Source of the DNA: Verrucomicrobiota bacterium
GTDB taxonomy: Bacteria > Verrucomicrobiota > Kiritimatiellia > UBA8416 > JABMPJ01
Assembly (NCBI GenBank): GCA_018648805.1
Contig: JABGQM010000011.1
Location: 1 to 64,000, forward strand
DNA: 64,000 nucleotides
Direction of reading: 5' to 3'
Below are positions 9,263-19,234 of the stretch, piece by piece. The position numbers were made by a program, and so were the translations under genes. The first letter of the stretch is position 1; each line of letters starts with the position of its first letter. The notes below the pieces were generated by a model that was not told the origin of the DNA, searched no databases, and saw nothing but the letters and a program-made list of their open reading frames with translations.

Positions 9263-9407
9263 GGCTCAACTCCTTAAGTTCGCAGCAGTGACATCCCATA
9301 GGGATGCCGGGCACTATTCATTGAGTCGTCAACAATAGCAGAAACGGGATGGATGGCTAGCACGCGGCTACCAAACCGTAGCACATATCCGTCCTCCTCC
9401 CCGTTCG

Positions 9408-9465
9408 CCCGAATCAGGGGTCAGGAGGCAGGGGTCAAAGAGAGCACACTTGCCCCCTATTCGCA
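9408..9465. repeat. Imperfect palindrome with GGGGTCA motifs
   Basis: The left arm CGAATCAGGGGTCA (9410-9423) pairs with the inverted right arm CGAATAGGGGGCAA (9450-9463), and a second AGGGGTCAAAG lies between them. GGGGTCA-type palindromes resemble REP sequences. Another CAGGGGTCAAA is found at 13752. It sits in the divergent promoter region between the dehydrogenase at 8222 and the regulator at 9527. Confidence 0.4.
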
Positions 9466-9526
9466 CTAGGGGATTTCCCGTAGCAAGCTTGAGCCTTATC
9501 CCGTATTGACCAAATGCGGCAGATCG

Positions 9527-10645
9527 ATGGACCATAGCGTCGAATCCGGCAGCGGCACAGATGTGCTGTCAGTGAGTTCGGATGTCGAACGAGACCGGTA
9601 TGGGAAGCATGCTTTGGACAGAGAACCCACATATGCAGCCTGCGAGAGTGGGAATGGACTGCGTGACGCAGCGTCTAAGGCTATCCAGCAACAACACCTC
9701 AAGGCCATCGGCAGGTCGCAGCTCTCCGATAACCTGACCGAGCTCTTCAGTGAGCTGACAGGCTGGACATTCAGGGTTCGATGGGCGCCTGCACTGGGCT
9801 GGCACTCCACGCTGCCGTTGCGCGGCACAGAATTCTGCGATGCGGTCTGCCAGGAGCCATATGCCGCTACAGTCTGCGCAGAGTTTGAGACCGCATGCGT
9901 GACATCCACGCTGGAAGCAGACCAGACGGGGCATGCGTTCTGCTGCCCGTTCGGGATCCACAGCTACTGGCACGCGGTCTCGACCGACAGCATCCCGGTA
10001 GCCATCATCGCAGTGCAGTTCCCCAAGTCCGCAAAATCCCGACAGCTCCGTCGCGCGCTTCGTGCCTTGCAAGAGGCACCGGACGATCCGCTTCCGATGC
10101 CCCCGTCCGCGCAGCGGCACTTTGAGCACGCCAAGGCGCTCACACAGGTGTTGGCCGATGAGCTCCGGCAGTCCATTCTCGCCGAGAGTAGACAGGCAGA
10201 CATCCATCGGCTTACGCAGAACGTTACCGCCCACGAACATGTTGAAGCGTCCCTGCGCAAGGACCTCCACTCCATGCTTCCGTTTGTCACCGAGGACGTA
10301 CCCGCACCCGAGAGCGGCAACCACCACGACCAGATGATCCAAGGCATACTCGAACACATTCATGCCCACTATGACCAACCGCTCAGACTGCAGGAGTTGG
10401 CCGACGCAAGAGGTGTGAACATGGCACACCTTTCAACCCTGTTCTCACAAACGGTCGGTATCCCGTTCCGTACCTACGTGAAAGAGCTACGGCTCGAGAA
10501 AGCCTTGGCGCCACTACGCGACCCCAACCAGCGCGTGTCGGAGATCGCCTACGCCATCGGGTACTCCGACCCCAACCGCTTCCGGCTCGACTTCAAGGCA
10601 CGCACCGGTCTCTCGCCCACCGCCTGGCGCGACACGCTGCGGTAG
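9527..10645 (+). CDS. AraC-family regulator with N-terminal PocR sensory domain
   Basis: The 372-residue protein carries a PocR-like ligand-binding domain at about 50-190 (LTELFSELTGWTFRVRW, LGWHSTLPLRGTEFCDAVC, TGHAFCCPFGIHSYW). A linker follows, then an AraC helix-turn-helix pair at about 270-372 (LRLQELADARGVNMAHLSTLFSQTVG, RVSEIAYAIGYSDPNRFRLDFKARTGLSP). PocR domains sense small molecules such as diols, and cysteines in this one may bind a metal. The start is uncertain: ATG 9527 is used, but TTG 9506 is in frame and neither has a good ribosome binding site. Likely targets are the secreted Calx-beta protein downstream or the polyol dehydrogenase upstream; this is inference from position. 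Confidence 0.85.
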   Translation: MDHSVESGSGTDVLSVSSDVERDRYGKHALDREPTYAACESGNGLRDAASKAIQQQHLKAIGRSQLSDNLTELFSELTGWTFRVRWAPALGWHSTLPLRGTEFCDAVCQEPYAATVCAEFETACVTSTLEADQTGHAFCCPFGIHSYWHAVSTDSIPVAIIAVQFPKSAKSRQLRRALRALQEAPDDPLPMPPSAQRHFEHAKALTQVLADELRQSILAESRQADIHRLTQNVTAHEHVEASLRKDLHSMLPFVTEDVPAPESGNHHDQMIQGILEHIHAHYDQPLRLQELADARGVNMAHLSTLFSQTVGIPFRTYVKELRLEKALAPLRDPNQRVSEIAYAIGYSDPNRFRLDFKARTGLSPTAWRDTLR

Positions 10646-10742
10646 GCCGCACTCCCCAACCGGCCCCACGGTTATTCCAAAGTTCCGACGGTTGCACACT
10701 TCTGTCTTTGGGGCCCAAGGTATCCCTAACGCGAAAGCGGAC

Positions 10743-10904
10743 ATGAGTATGAGTACATCACAGTGGCGGAAACCTGATCTGAACACGCAGGCCAAAGAGG
10801 CCGACGATACGCTGGTCGAGACCGGTGTGTCGGTGCCTGAGAGGCACCCGTTCAGGAAGGACGGAAGATCGATAGCGGTGACAACGGAAAGGGAGACTTC
10901 ATGA
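10743..10904 (+). CDS. Possible small protein translationally coupled to the Calx-beta gene
   Basis: This 53-codon frame starts MSMSTSQWRKPD and ends so that its TGA overlaps the ATG of the next gene (ATGA). It is hydrophilic, with no signal peptide or known motif. The overlap is typical of coupled genes, but the frame has a weak ribosome binding site and may simply be leader sequence. I do not recognise it. Confidence 0.25.
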   Translation: MSMSTSQWRKPDLNTQAKEADDTLVETGVSVPERHPFRKDGRSIAVTTERETS

Positions 10905-13777
10905 AAGCGCATATAGGCCTGGCACACTCCACTATGCTAGCCGCCATCCTGGGTGTCCTGCTGCCGGGCACGGCGCCGGCGCAGGACTGGTGGCCTCTCG
11001 TGGTCCAGGAACACTACCAATGGCGAAATGACGACAACGACGAGATTGATGCCACCTACAAGGCCGCCGAGGACACGGCGTACTTAACCCAGGAACGTAA
11101 CGAGAACATCCGTCTCCGTTTCGTGCTGCGAAACACGTTGACCGAGGTGCCCTTGACGGCGACAGACGGCCATCTCAGGCTCGAATACTCGGAAAGCCAG
11201 TCGTCGGGCTACCAAGCGGTTCCCGTCACGGCGACGACCGAACCGTTTGAAATGACGCTTACAGACAACTACGCGAACTACGACGACACATCACAACAAC
11301 TGAATACCGATGCCGAGGACTATGTGTCAGGCGAGTGCATTGAGGACAGCACCAATACCACGCAGGACATCGACATTCCCTTCAACACAGCCACGGAGAT
11401 CGAGTATTGCTTCCAGGCGACATCGAATGCCGAGGGTGGCAAGACCTACTACTTCAGGCTGGGCAACGAGAGCCTTGGCGGGTATTACCAGTATGCTCGA
11501 CTCAGGGTTCTCTCGCCGCCGACCGTCACCAACGCAGCCGCCGATCCTGTAACGGCCACCTCCGCAACGCTCAGGGGAGGGATTGCCGAGACGGGAGGCG
11601 AGGATCCGACCGCCTACATCCACTGGGGTACCCATACAGCCCTGCTGACCAACACCATCAATCTCGGCATACAGAACGGGGAGTTCTCGACCAACCTTGC
11701 GGGACTCGTGGCCAATCGAACGTATTACTACAAATGCACAGCCACCAATTCCGCCAACGGCGCGTCGGCAGCGACACACACGAATTTCGTCACAACGGAG
11801 CCGGCGGTGCATTTCACCGGGCATCCGTATGAGGTCGACGAAAGTGGCGTATCCTGCGTGGTTACGGTGAGGCTGGATGATGTGTCACATATCGCGGTCG
11901 GCGTGAACTTCGCGACCGCCGATGGCACCGCCACGACGGCCGACTCGGACTACGCGAGCACAAACAACACGCTCACGTGGCCGGCTGGCGAGACCGGTGA
12001 CAAAACCTTCAGCGTGCCGATTACCAGCGATGGCACCGACGAACCCAACCAGACCATCATCCTGAACCTCTCCGGTGAGACGAGTTGTATCATCACGGGA
12101 GACTCGTCAAGCCAGATTGTGATCATCGACGATGACGGCGCGCCCTCCGTCGAGTTCGACCTGTCAAGTTCAAGCGGGAGTGAGAGCGTGGCGAGTCCCG
12201 GGCTGCAGGTGTTGCTGAGCGCGACCTCCGCCAGCAACGTGACCTGCGATTACTCGGTAGTCAGCGGGTCGGCGGATACGCCGGATGACTACATGCTAGC
12301 GGCCGGAAAGGTCGTCATCACGAGCGGCTCTCTCTCGTCCTCGATCATCCTGGCCATCGAAGATGACATCGAGTACGAGACGAATGAGACCATCGTTGTC
12401 GCCATATCCGACGCGGTGAACGCCAATCTCGGTCTCGCGACGAATCACACGTATACCATCGAAGACGATGACAAGAAGAAAGCGACGATCAGCAATGGGT
12501 TTGGCGCAACGGGCATCTTCACGAACCGGGCTACGCTCCAGGGCAATGTGATGGACACGGGCAGGGACGATCCCAACGTGGTCATTTACTACGGGCCCAC
12601 CATCGGTGGCACGAACAAGACGGCATGGAGTAACAACGTGCCCATGGGGCCGCTTGGGGAAGGGGCGTTCTCATCGAACATCACGGACCTGACTACGGGA
12701 GAGTTCTACTACTACCGATGCTACGCAACAAACGAGGCGGGGGGGGTATGGGCGGCCTCGACGGAGTCCTTTGTTGCCGAAAACCCGCCAATGCAGCAGT
12801 TGCTAGCCAATCCGGGGATGGAGATCGCGGGCAGCATCAGGCAGGATGCTGCGCACTGGATGCGGTCGAATTCAGACCTGAGCCGCAGACAGGACGAGTT
12901 TCCGCGGACGGGCACGAACTCGTTTCGCTTTTCGGGGGCGGCGCTCATCTACCTGTACGGTGCCGACAGCAATGCCTTCCACATTTCGTGGGACGGCCAG
13001 CTCGCCAACGGCACCCCCCACGGAAGCGGGGGGCTGCGTCCGGGGTTTGTCCTTTCGGGGTCAGCGCACAACATCAAGGAGTCAGCAGGGGGCACGTCAC
13101 GCTTGTTTGAATACCGGCTGTACAATACCACGGACTCGGTGAAATGGATGGATGCCCAGCTGTCGCACAACACTAACGAGTACCGGCAGATCACCATCAG
13201 CGAAGCATCGCCGCTCACCCTCGATGAGCTCGGCGACGTATTCCGGCCCGAACTAGAGCGGATCGAAGGGGGCGCGGATCGGTACTATACCGACGACCTC
13301 ACGCTTGACGCATCTCTGCCAAGGCTCTTGCTGCAGCGGGACCCGACGAATACGGTTATGTTCCCGCAGACGGTACAGGGACAAAGCAGCGATCTGAACT
13401 TCGGCATCAAGAACCAAGGCGGTGCAGGTACGGTGCTCTACGGGGCCTACATCACGAACACGGTCGACTACACCAATGCTGCCTGGGGCAAGACGGCCTG
13501 GCACGAGCTGGCCGACCCCGACGGTGCCTTCAGTATCGTGTCCGGCGCCAGCCTGATGGCCACCCAAGGAGACGACTGGCAGACGGCGGTGATTCGCTTC
13601 GAGCCTCCCGGCAGCGGGTCCTATACGGGCGTGGTGCGCATCGCGACGACCGACCCGAACGATTACTACGAAGGCGGTGGCACGCTTCTCGGGAGCACGA
13701 TCCTATACGAGGAATATATCATTAGTGGAACCAGCACCGGTCCCGCTCCGTCAGGGGTCAAAATCCTGTTTCGGTGA
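10901..13777 (+). CDS. Large secreted protein with Calx-beta and fibronectin-like modules
   Basis: The 958-residue protein has a signal peptide (MKAHIGLAHSTMLAAILGVL, cut near APAQ) and a strong ribosome binding site (AAAGGGAG). It holds at least two fibronectin-like modules that resemble each other (TVTNAAADPVTATSATLRGGIAETGGEDP and FTNRATLQGNVMDTGRDDP), with two Calx-beta domains between them (VNFATADGTATTADSDYAS, EDDIEYETNETIVVAISD). A carbohydrate-binding-like region and a C-terminal Ig-like stretch follow (about 810-950). Calx-beta modules bind calcium and are frequent in large adhesins. It has no obvious enzyme core, so a surface or extracellular structural role is inferred. It ends in SGVKILFR with no sorting tail that I recognise. 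Confidence 0.8.
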   Translation: MKAHIGLAHSTMLAAILGVLLPGTAPAQDWWPLVVQEHYQWRNDDNDEIDATYKAAEDTAYLTQERNENIRLRFVLRNTLTEVPLTATDGHLRLEYSESQSSGYQAVPVTATTEPFEMTLTDNYANYDDTSQQLNTDAEDYVSGECIEDSTNTTQDIDIPFNTATEIEYCFQATSNAEGGKTYYFRLGNESLGGYYQYARLRVLSPPTVTNAAADPVTATSATLRGGIAETGGEDPTAYIHWGTHTALLTNTINLGIQNGEFSTNLAGLVANRTYYYKCTATNSANGASAATHTNFVTTEPAVHFTGHPYEVDESGVSCVVTVRLDDVSHIAVGVNFATADGTATTADSDYASTNNTLTWPAGETGDKTFSVPITSDGTDEPNQTIILNLSGETSCIITGDSSSQIVIIDDDGAPSVEFDLSSSSGSESVASPGLQVLLSATSASNVTCDYSVVSGSADTPDDYMLAAGKVVITSGSLSSSIILAIEDDIEYETNETIVVAISDAVNANLGLATNHTYTIEDDDKKKATISNGFGATGIFTNRATLQGNVMDTGRDDPNVVIYYGPTIGGTNKTAWSNNVPMGPLGEGAFSSNITDLTTGEFYYYRCYATNEAGGVWAASTESFVAENPPMQQLLANPGMEIAGSIRQDAAHWMRSNSDLSRRQDEFPRTGTNSFRFSGAALIYLYGADSNAFHISWDGQLANGTPHGSGGLRPGFVLSGSAHNIKESAGGTSRLFEYRLYNTTDSVKWMDAQLSHNTNEYRQITISEASPLTLDELGDVFRPELERIEGGADRYYTDDLTLDASLPRLLLQRDPTNTVMFPQTVQGQSSDLNFGIKNQGGAGTVLYGAYITNTVDYTNAAWGKTAWHELADPDGAFSIVSGASLMATQGDDWQTAVIRFEPPGSGSYTGVVRIATTDPNDYYEGGGTLLGSTILYEEYIISGTSTGPAPSGVKILFR

Positions 13778-13834
13778 GGCAACAGCGACCGTGACGAACA
13801 GGAACAGGACAGCGGTGATACGGCGTCTACTCAC
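13751..13834 (-). pseudogene. Orphan signal-peptide remnant
   Basis: On the minus strand a GTG with AAAGGA upstream opens a 27-residue frame (VSRRRITAVLFLFVTVAVAS) that looks exactly like an export signal, then stops after PKQDFDP inside the 3' end of the Calx-beta gene. It may be the surviving 5' end of a deleted secreted-protein gene, or chance. Confidence 0.25.
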
Positions 13835-14018
13835 AGAACGGTGTCCTTTCACGTGTTCATAACGCGATGTGTCGGGGCTTCTGGCTGCGAGTGATGCGAA
13901 GTGAGCGGGGCGGACGCTCGCGCGGGTCGGTGAAGGACCTGAACACCCACTTGCCCGCCGCATGACGCAGCGGCCCATGTGGCGTTGACCGGTGAGCTCT
14001 TGCAGTCGTGTTCGGCTG

Positions 14019-16076
14019 TTATGGTTTCCGCAGAACCATCACACCATATCGTTCAAGCGTCACGGTTGCGCCCACGGCCTGATCTGTCAGCACGTCCACA
14101 TAGGGTGAGCCGAGCTCGATGCTCTTCGCTTCCCTGTTGAAGTTCATGACGAAAATGTAGTCCCGGTCGCCATCGCTGCGGGTCTGCACGCTGACGCCCT
14201 CTGGAATGTCAGCGGCCAGGCAACACGCCAGCCCTTCGTCGCGTGCCAGTGCCGCGTAGAAGTCATTGAGGAATGCGCCATCCGTGCGCGCGGCGATGTA
14301 GTAGGCCTTGCCCTTGCCGTGCGTCTTCACGGTCAGGGCCGGTTGACCCTCGACGTACTCCGAAGCATACGAGGCCAGCACCGTGGAACCCTCGGCATGA
14401 ATCACCGAGCAGGTGTCGACCGCTGTATACGGCCCACTGATCCCGAGTGCGTTGTCTTTCGCCATGGCAATTCCCACCGATTCGCCAGGGAGATAGCTCT
14501 GGCTCTCCTCTTCCCATACGCCAAAGAGTTCGCGCAGGCCATCACCCGGAATTCCGCCAAGATGGCAGAGATCCGACTCGTCGACCACGGCGCTCCAGTA
14601 GGTCATGACCGCCGTGCCGCCGTTCTCGACATACGCCTTCAGTCTCGCCGCGAAACCGGGGCGAAGCATGTAGGCCATGGGCACAACAACCAGCTTGTAC
14701 GCGTCCAACTCAGCCGTCTGGTCTACCACGTCAACGGGCACGCCGGCCTGCCAGAACGGGCGGTAGTGGGCGTTCATTTCCTGACGGTACTTGATGTTTT
14801 CACCAAGGTAGACCCTCGCCCCCTCGCGCAGCGCCCATTCGTTCTCCCAATCCTGAATCAGGGCCACCTCCGGCTGCATGGTGGTGCCAACGACATCATC
14901 CAGCTTCGCCAGAGCGGCGCCGACATCCGCCACTTCCTTGAACTCACGCGTGTTTTCCGAGCCTTCGTGGTCCACCACCGCGCCGTGGAATTTTTCCATG
15001 CATCCCCTGCTCTTGCGCCACTGGAAGTACTGCACGGTATCCGATCCATGCGCAACCGCCTGCAGACTCGACAGCAGGTTCATACCCGGCTCCTTGCGCT
15101 TCTTCACGCGGCCGCGCGTCGGGATGCTCGGCACACTCTCCATGAGCATGAACGGCTTGCCGCCCTTCATGGCGCGGCACTGATCATGCATCCGTGCGGT
15201 AGTGACGGCCTCACCGATTTCATCACTGTGTTCATGCCAGTTGGGATAGGAATCCCACGAGATGACATCCACGGCCTTCGCAAACGCACCGTAGTCCAAC
15301 GTATCGGAACCGGGCATAAAATTGGTGGTGACGGGTATGTCGGGTGTGATCGCCCGCAGCGGCGCGGTTTCGGCATTGAAGAAATCGATGGTCTGATGCG
15401 TCTTGAACCGCTCCCAGTCAAGCATCAGGGCGTGGATTCCCCGGTCCGTCGGGATGATGTAGTCCCAGTCCGGGAAGCTGTGCGACCAGAACGATGACCA
15501 GTAGGCGTGGTTGAGCTTATCCAGATCGTTGTCGTATCGCACCCGCAACCAGTTGTGGAACGCAGCTAGACACAGGTCGCACTGACAGTCGCCTCCATTG
15601 TATTCGTTGGATGCATGCCACAGCAGAAGGGCGGGATGCTCCTTGTAGCGTTCAGCCAGTTTCGTGTTGATGATGACGCATTTCTCGCGATAGACCGGTG
15701 AGGTGCGGCAGTGGTTGTGCCTCGACCCGTGCGGCTGCCGGACGCCGTCGCCCTTCACTCGGCAAATCTCCGGGTAGGCCCGACTCATCCAGGCGGGTTT
15801 AGAGCCACTCGGGGTTGCCATAACGGCATAAGCGTTGTTCGCAGCCAGCTTATCCATGATGGTGTCCAACCAGCCAAATTCGAACGCTCCTTCTGCCGGT
15901 TCCAGTGCCGACCAGGAGAAGATGCACACGGACATCGCATTGCAGCCTGAAAGAGTCATCAGGCGCATATCTTCATCCCATATCTCGGGTGTCCTGATCC
16001 ACTGATCCGGATTGTAATCGCCGCCGTGCAGCATATGCGTGCATTTCGGATTGATGGGCTGATAGCGCTTCGTCAT
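14019..16076 (-). CDS. GH42 beta-galactosidase
   Basis: The 685-residue protein matches family 42 glycoside hydrolases, which release terminal beta-galactose with retention. The N-terminal TIM barrel begins LHGGDYNPDQW. The acid/base is E158 in WHASNEY and the nucleophile is E313 in LMESVPS. Cysteines at about 123, 164, 166 and 169 (GGDCQCDLC) form the zinc site common in the family. The trimerisation and C-terminal beta domains follow. ATG 16076 is preferred over an upstream codon since MTKRYQPINPK starts the family alignment; AAAGGAG lies 10 bases away. No signal peptide is seen, so it probably acts on imported oligosaccharides. It is divergent from the broken serA. Confidence 0.92.
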   Translation of the reverse strand: MTKRYQPINPKCTHMLHGGDYNPDQWIRTPEIWDEDMRLMTLSGCNAMSVCIFSWSALEPAEGAFEFGWLDTIMDKLAANNAYAVMATPSGSKPAWMSRAYPEICRVKGDGVRQPHGSRHNHCRTSPVYREKCVIINTKLAERYKEHPALLLWHASNEYNGGDCQCDLCLAAFHNWLRVRYDNDLDKLNHAYWSSFWSHSFPDWDYIIPTDRGIHALMLDWERFKTHQTIDFFNAETAPLRAITPDIPVTTNFMPGSDTLDYGAFAKAVDVISWDSYPNWHEHSDEIGEAVTTARMHDQCRAMKGGKPFMLMESVPSIPTRGRVKKRKEPGMNLLSSLQAVAHGSDTVQYFQWRKSRGCMEKFHGAVVDHEGSENTREFKEVADVGAALAKLDDVVGTTMQPEVALIQDWENEWALREGARVYLGENIKYRQEMNAHYRPFWQAGVPVDVVDQTAELDAYKLVVVPMAYMLRPGFAARLKAYVENGGTAVMTYWSAVVDESDLCHLGGIPGDGLRELFGVWEEESQSYLPGESVGIAMAKDNALGISGPYTAVDTCSVIHAEGSTVLASYASEYVEGQPALTVKTHGKGKAYYIAARTDGAFLNDFYAALARDEGLACCLAADIPEGVSVQTRSDGDRDYIFVMNFNREAKSIELGSPYVDVLTDQAVGATVTLERYGVMVLRKP

Positions 16077-16219
16077 GATGGCTGTTCTCCTTTGGGTGAC
16101 CAAAATTCAATCCGTCGATGATAGAGCGCCATCGGGAAGAAACAAGCGAGAATCCTCAGGAACAGGATCTCCACAACGGACGCGTCACGACCTCTCCCCC
16201 ACTCCGAGATTGGGCGGGG

Positions 16220-16301
16220 GTGGCGGGGTATGGGTCTCGATTTAGTGGTGTACACAACGTGGGGCGGCATCCGATACTCCAGCCGCACGACAGTTAGTAC
16301 A
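16220..16301. repeat. Divergent-promoter repeat, copy A
   Basis: This stretch is similar to 32803-32886: GCGGGGTATG, then TGGTGTAC, then TACTC-AGC-GCACGACAGT-AGTAC, at conserved spacing. Both copies lie in gaps between divergent genes, upstream of a plus-strand gene. They may be shared promoter or operator DNA, or a worn dispersed repeat. Confidence 0.5.
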
Positions 16302-16334
16302 GCGGCACCCAGCTTATAGGAAGGATGAGAGCGC

Positions 16335-17745
16335 ATGAACATTCTGATTGCGGACAAAGTATCACCCGACATGATTTTCGAGATCGAGTCGCTTGGCGGC
16401 GAGGTGACCTACGCCCCCGATCTGACCGCGGAGGCGTTGCCAGCATCGGTTGGCAGTGCCGCGATTCTGATTGTACGCTCCACAAAAGTGACGCGTGACA
16501 CGATTGAGGCGGGTGCGAATCTGCGCTTGATTGTACGCGCCGGCGCCGGGGTGAACACGATTGCCCTTGATGCGGCTTCGGACCGTAGTATCTATGTGGC
16601 CAACTGCCCGGGCATGAACACGGACGCCGTGGCTGAGCTGGCCATCGGCCTACTGATAGCTGCCGACCGGCAGATTGCGGATGCCACCGTTGCACTCCGC
16701 GAGGGCAAGTGGCTCAAGGGCGAGTTTGGCAAGGCCCGCGGGCTGCTCGGGCGTACGCTTGGAGTCGTGGGAGTGGGGCAGATTGGGTTGGCGACCGTGA
16801 AACGCGCTCAAGCTCTGGGCATGCAGGTGGTGGCATGGTCACGCAGTCTCACCCCTGAACGTGCGGAAGCGCTTGGTGTTGAACACGCCGCCACGCTTGT
16901 TGAGCTGGCCGCAAAGGCAGATGCCGTATCGGTGCACCTGGCGGCCACCGCCGAGACGAAGCACCTGCTAGGGGCGAATGGCGCTTAGTTAAGCCACTTC
17001 TCCCACTATTTCGTAAACTTTGTCGTGAACTATCTCGATCCCTACTACTCCGTGAACCTTGTCGTAAACTACTCCGGAATAGTTCACGACAAGGTTTGCG
17101 AGGTAGTTATTCGGTTATAGTTCACGACAAAGTTCACGATCCAGTCCAGCCCCCTCACAGTCCCAAACTCTCTTATCTAAGTGCCATTCCCTGCTAGGGG
17201 CGGCCTTCTTTGAAGCCATGAAGCCGGGCAGCATTCTTGTCAACACCGCACGGGGTGATGTCGTGGATAGCGATGCACTGCTGGCGGCTATTGGCGAAAA
17301 GGGGCTGCGGGTTGGGCTCGATGTGTTTGAGAGCGAGCCGGCAGGTGGCAAAGCTGACTTCACGCAGACGGCATTGGCGGACTGCGTTGTCTGCACACCA
17401 CACATTGGCGCCTCCACCGATCAGGCTTCGCAGGCTATTTCTACCGAGGCCGTGCGTATTGTCAGCACCTTCATGCGCACCGGTCAGGCGCTTAACGTGG
17501 TCAACCTACGTCCACCCGTTAGCGACAGCACGCATCTGGTGGTGCGCCACTACAATCGCGTGGGTGTCCTTGCCCGTACGTTGACCGCACTGCGCGATCA
17601 GGGCATCAATGTCGAAGAGATGCAGGATTCCGTCTTCCAGACCGGCGGGGCCGCCTGTTGCTGCTTGACCCTCGACTCTATGCCATCCGAAGCCACGTTG
17701 GCTCGTATCGACGCCGATGACGATGTGATCGCCGTTGAGCTGTAG
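16335..17745 (+). pseudogene. serA: D-3-phosphoglycerate dehydrogenase gene split by a mobile element
   Basis: The left part (16335-16975) encodes the start of a phosphoglycerate dehydrogenase with its NAD motif GVVGVGQIGLATV, reading to KHLLGA and then a stop inside the insert (16986-16988). The right part continues in frame from the second copy of the 12-bp duplication (AAFFEAMKPGSILVNTARGD), with the catalytic region (NTARGD, VFESEPAGG, TPHIGAST) and a C-terminal ACT-like domain (HYNRVGVLARTLTALRDQGINVEEM). Removing the insert and one duplication restores a gapless protein of 394 residues. The enzyme makes 3-phosphohydroxypyruvate for serine synthesis. ATG 17218 could restart the second half, but that piece lacks NAD binding. 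No other change is visible, so the insertion is recent. Confidence 0.93.
16976..17189. mobile_element. MITE-like inverted-repeat element, copy 2 (214 bp), inserted in serA
   Basis: The ends GAATGGCGCTTAGTTAAG and, inverted, GAATGGCACTTAGATAAG match at 16 of 18 bases. The element is bordered by perfect 12-bp direct repeats CCTGCTAGGGGC (16964-16975 and 17190-17201). The interior shares blocks with copy 1, for example ACTCCGTGAACCTTGTCGT and GTTCACGACAAAGTTCACGA. It codes for nothing obvious, so a transposase must act in trans. Duplications of 10-13 bp are known for the IS4 family, but the transposase is not in this window. Confidence 0.9.
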
Positions 17746-17790
17746 AATAGGCCGTAGGGGCCAAGCCCACACGGGCATTCAGTCCTAAAG

Positions 17791-19230
17791 CTATTTACGG
17801 TGCCCTGTTTTGACCAGCCCCGTCTCGGTGGCGATCGGATCGCTGTCCCCGAGCGCCGCAAGCTCTGCGTGCAGCGCCGCCTTCAATGCTTCAGCCATGA
17901 CCTCGTACTTTGGATTGTCGATCTCGTTCCGGAGCTCGTACGGATCCGTCTCGAGATTGTAGAGCTCATACTCCGGACGGTGGTGAAGCTTGTGCACCAA
18001 TAATCTTGCGCTCGGATTCTGCCTTGAGAGGGTAACCCACGACGATCCGATATCGCTGCCGGTCTCTGCCGGATCCTGGAGCATCGCCAGCGCGTGATCA
18101 ATCGACACATTCGAGGTGAGTGATTTGTGGTTCGGGTTGTAGATAAGCGAAAAGGAGCTGTTCCTGATCACCCGAATGGGATAGACCCGGTCGCGATTGC
18201 CGATGATGTTGCAGTTGGTGAAAGCCCCAAATACGTATCGGTGCAGCGCCTCCTTCTCACCCCTGAGCGTCCTGAGCAGACTCTTTCCGTCACAGTCACC
18301 GGGTTTCAAGCTCCCACCGGCGGCATCGACCAGAGTTGGGGCAATATCCGCCATCGAAACCAGCTCCTCCACGACAGACCCCGGCCGCGTTACACCGGTC
18401 CAGTGAGCGACCAGCCCGGTGTGCAGCCCATTGTCGAAGCACGACCACTTGGCAAAAGGAAACGCCGTGCCCTGTTCGCTGCAGACCATGAAGATGGTGT
18501 TGTCCCACAAACCGCGTGATTCTAGCGCGCCGCGCACCTGCCCAATCAGACTGTCAAAATTGGTGATCTCGGCATAGTACTTCACCAGCGCCGACCGAAG
18601 CTCGGGCGTATCCAGCCAATAGGGCGGAATCGTCAACTTGTCCGCATCGTAAGCAGAACGGTCACCCGTCGTATACGGTCCATGCCCGTCATGGGATGCG
18701 ATGAAGATGCAGAACGGCTGATCCGCATCGGTGCATTCGTCGATGAGCTCGCAGGTCTTCTGCAGGTAGAACGGGTTCTGATCTTGCTTCTTGCCGCTGT
18801 CGTTGAAGTGCTCAAACGGATAGCACGCCCGCGGCCCAACATGGCTCTTCCCCACCAGCGCCACTCGATAGCCCAGCGGTTTGAGGTAGTGAACGATGCT
18901 CTGGGTTCCGGGTTTGGATTTGGAGTGATTGGGCAGCGTACCGGTACGCCACGGTGAGCGGCCGCTGTAGAGTTCCTGCCGGAACGGCGCACACATGGCC
19001 ACGGAGCTGTAGGCCCTATCGAAGCGCATACCGTCCCCGGCGAGGCGATCGATATGGGGTGTTTTGCAGTCCTTGCTGCCGTAGATCCCCCAGGTATCGC
19101 GATTCACGTCATCGGCCAGAATGAACACGATGTTGGGTCGTCTCACCTGGTCGTCATCTGCATTTGTCATATGTACCCCTCCCATGGACGCGCCAAACAG
19201 AACCATCAACCCAAGCGCTCTTACGTTCAT
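17791..19230 (-). CDS. Secreted FGly-type sulfatase (S1 family)
   Basis: The 479-residue protein begins with a signal peptide (MNVRALGLMVLFGASMGGVH). The metal site starts with NIVFILADDVNRD (D40, D41). The sulfatase signature is CAPFRQELYSG, with C80 as the residue converted to formylglycine; phenylalanine replaces the usual serine after proline. KSHVGP and SHDGHGP supply further active-site residues. ATG 19230 is chosen for GAGGT six bases upstream. It starts 4 bases after the end of the GH10 xylanase gene on the same strand, so the two are likely one operon. The substrate is unknown, probably a sulfated glycan. An FGly-generating enzyme is needed and is not in this window. Confidence 0.9.
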   Translation of the reverse strand: MNVRALGLMVLFGASMGGVHMTNADDDQVRRPNIVFILADDVNRDTWGIYGSKDCKTPHIDRLAGDGMRFDRAYSSVAMCAPFRQELYSGRSPWRTGTLPNHSKSKPGTQSIVHYLKPLGYRVALVGKSHVGPRACYPFEHFNDSGKKQDQNPFYLQKTCELIDECTDADQPFCIFIASHDGHGPYTTGDRSAYDADKLTIPPYWLDTPELRSALVKYYAEITNFDSLIGQVRGALESRGLWDNTIFMVCSEQGTAFPFAKWSCFDNGLHTGLVAHWTGVTRPGSVVEELVSMADIAPTLVDAAGGSLKPGDCDGKSLLRTLRGEKEALHRYVFGAFTNCNIIGNRDRVYPIRVIRNSSFSLIYNPNHKSLTSNVSIDHALAMLQDPAETGSDIGSSWVTLSRQNPSARLLVHKLHHRPEYELYNLETDPYELRNEIDNPKYEVMAEALKAALHAELAALGDSDPIATETGLVKTGHRK

Positions 19231-19234
19231 ACGA

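Noticed and set aside
17218..17745. Stand-alone short ACT-domain dehydrogenase
   Set aside because: It is the 3' half of the interrupted serA; it continues exactly in frame from the upstream half once the element is removed.
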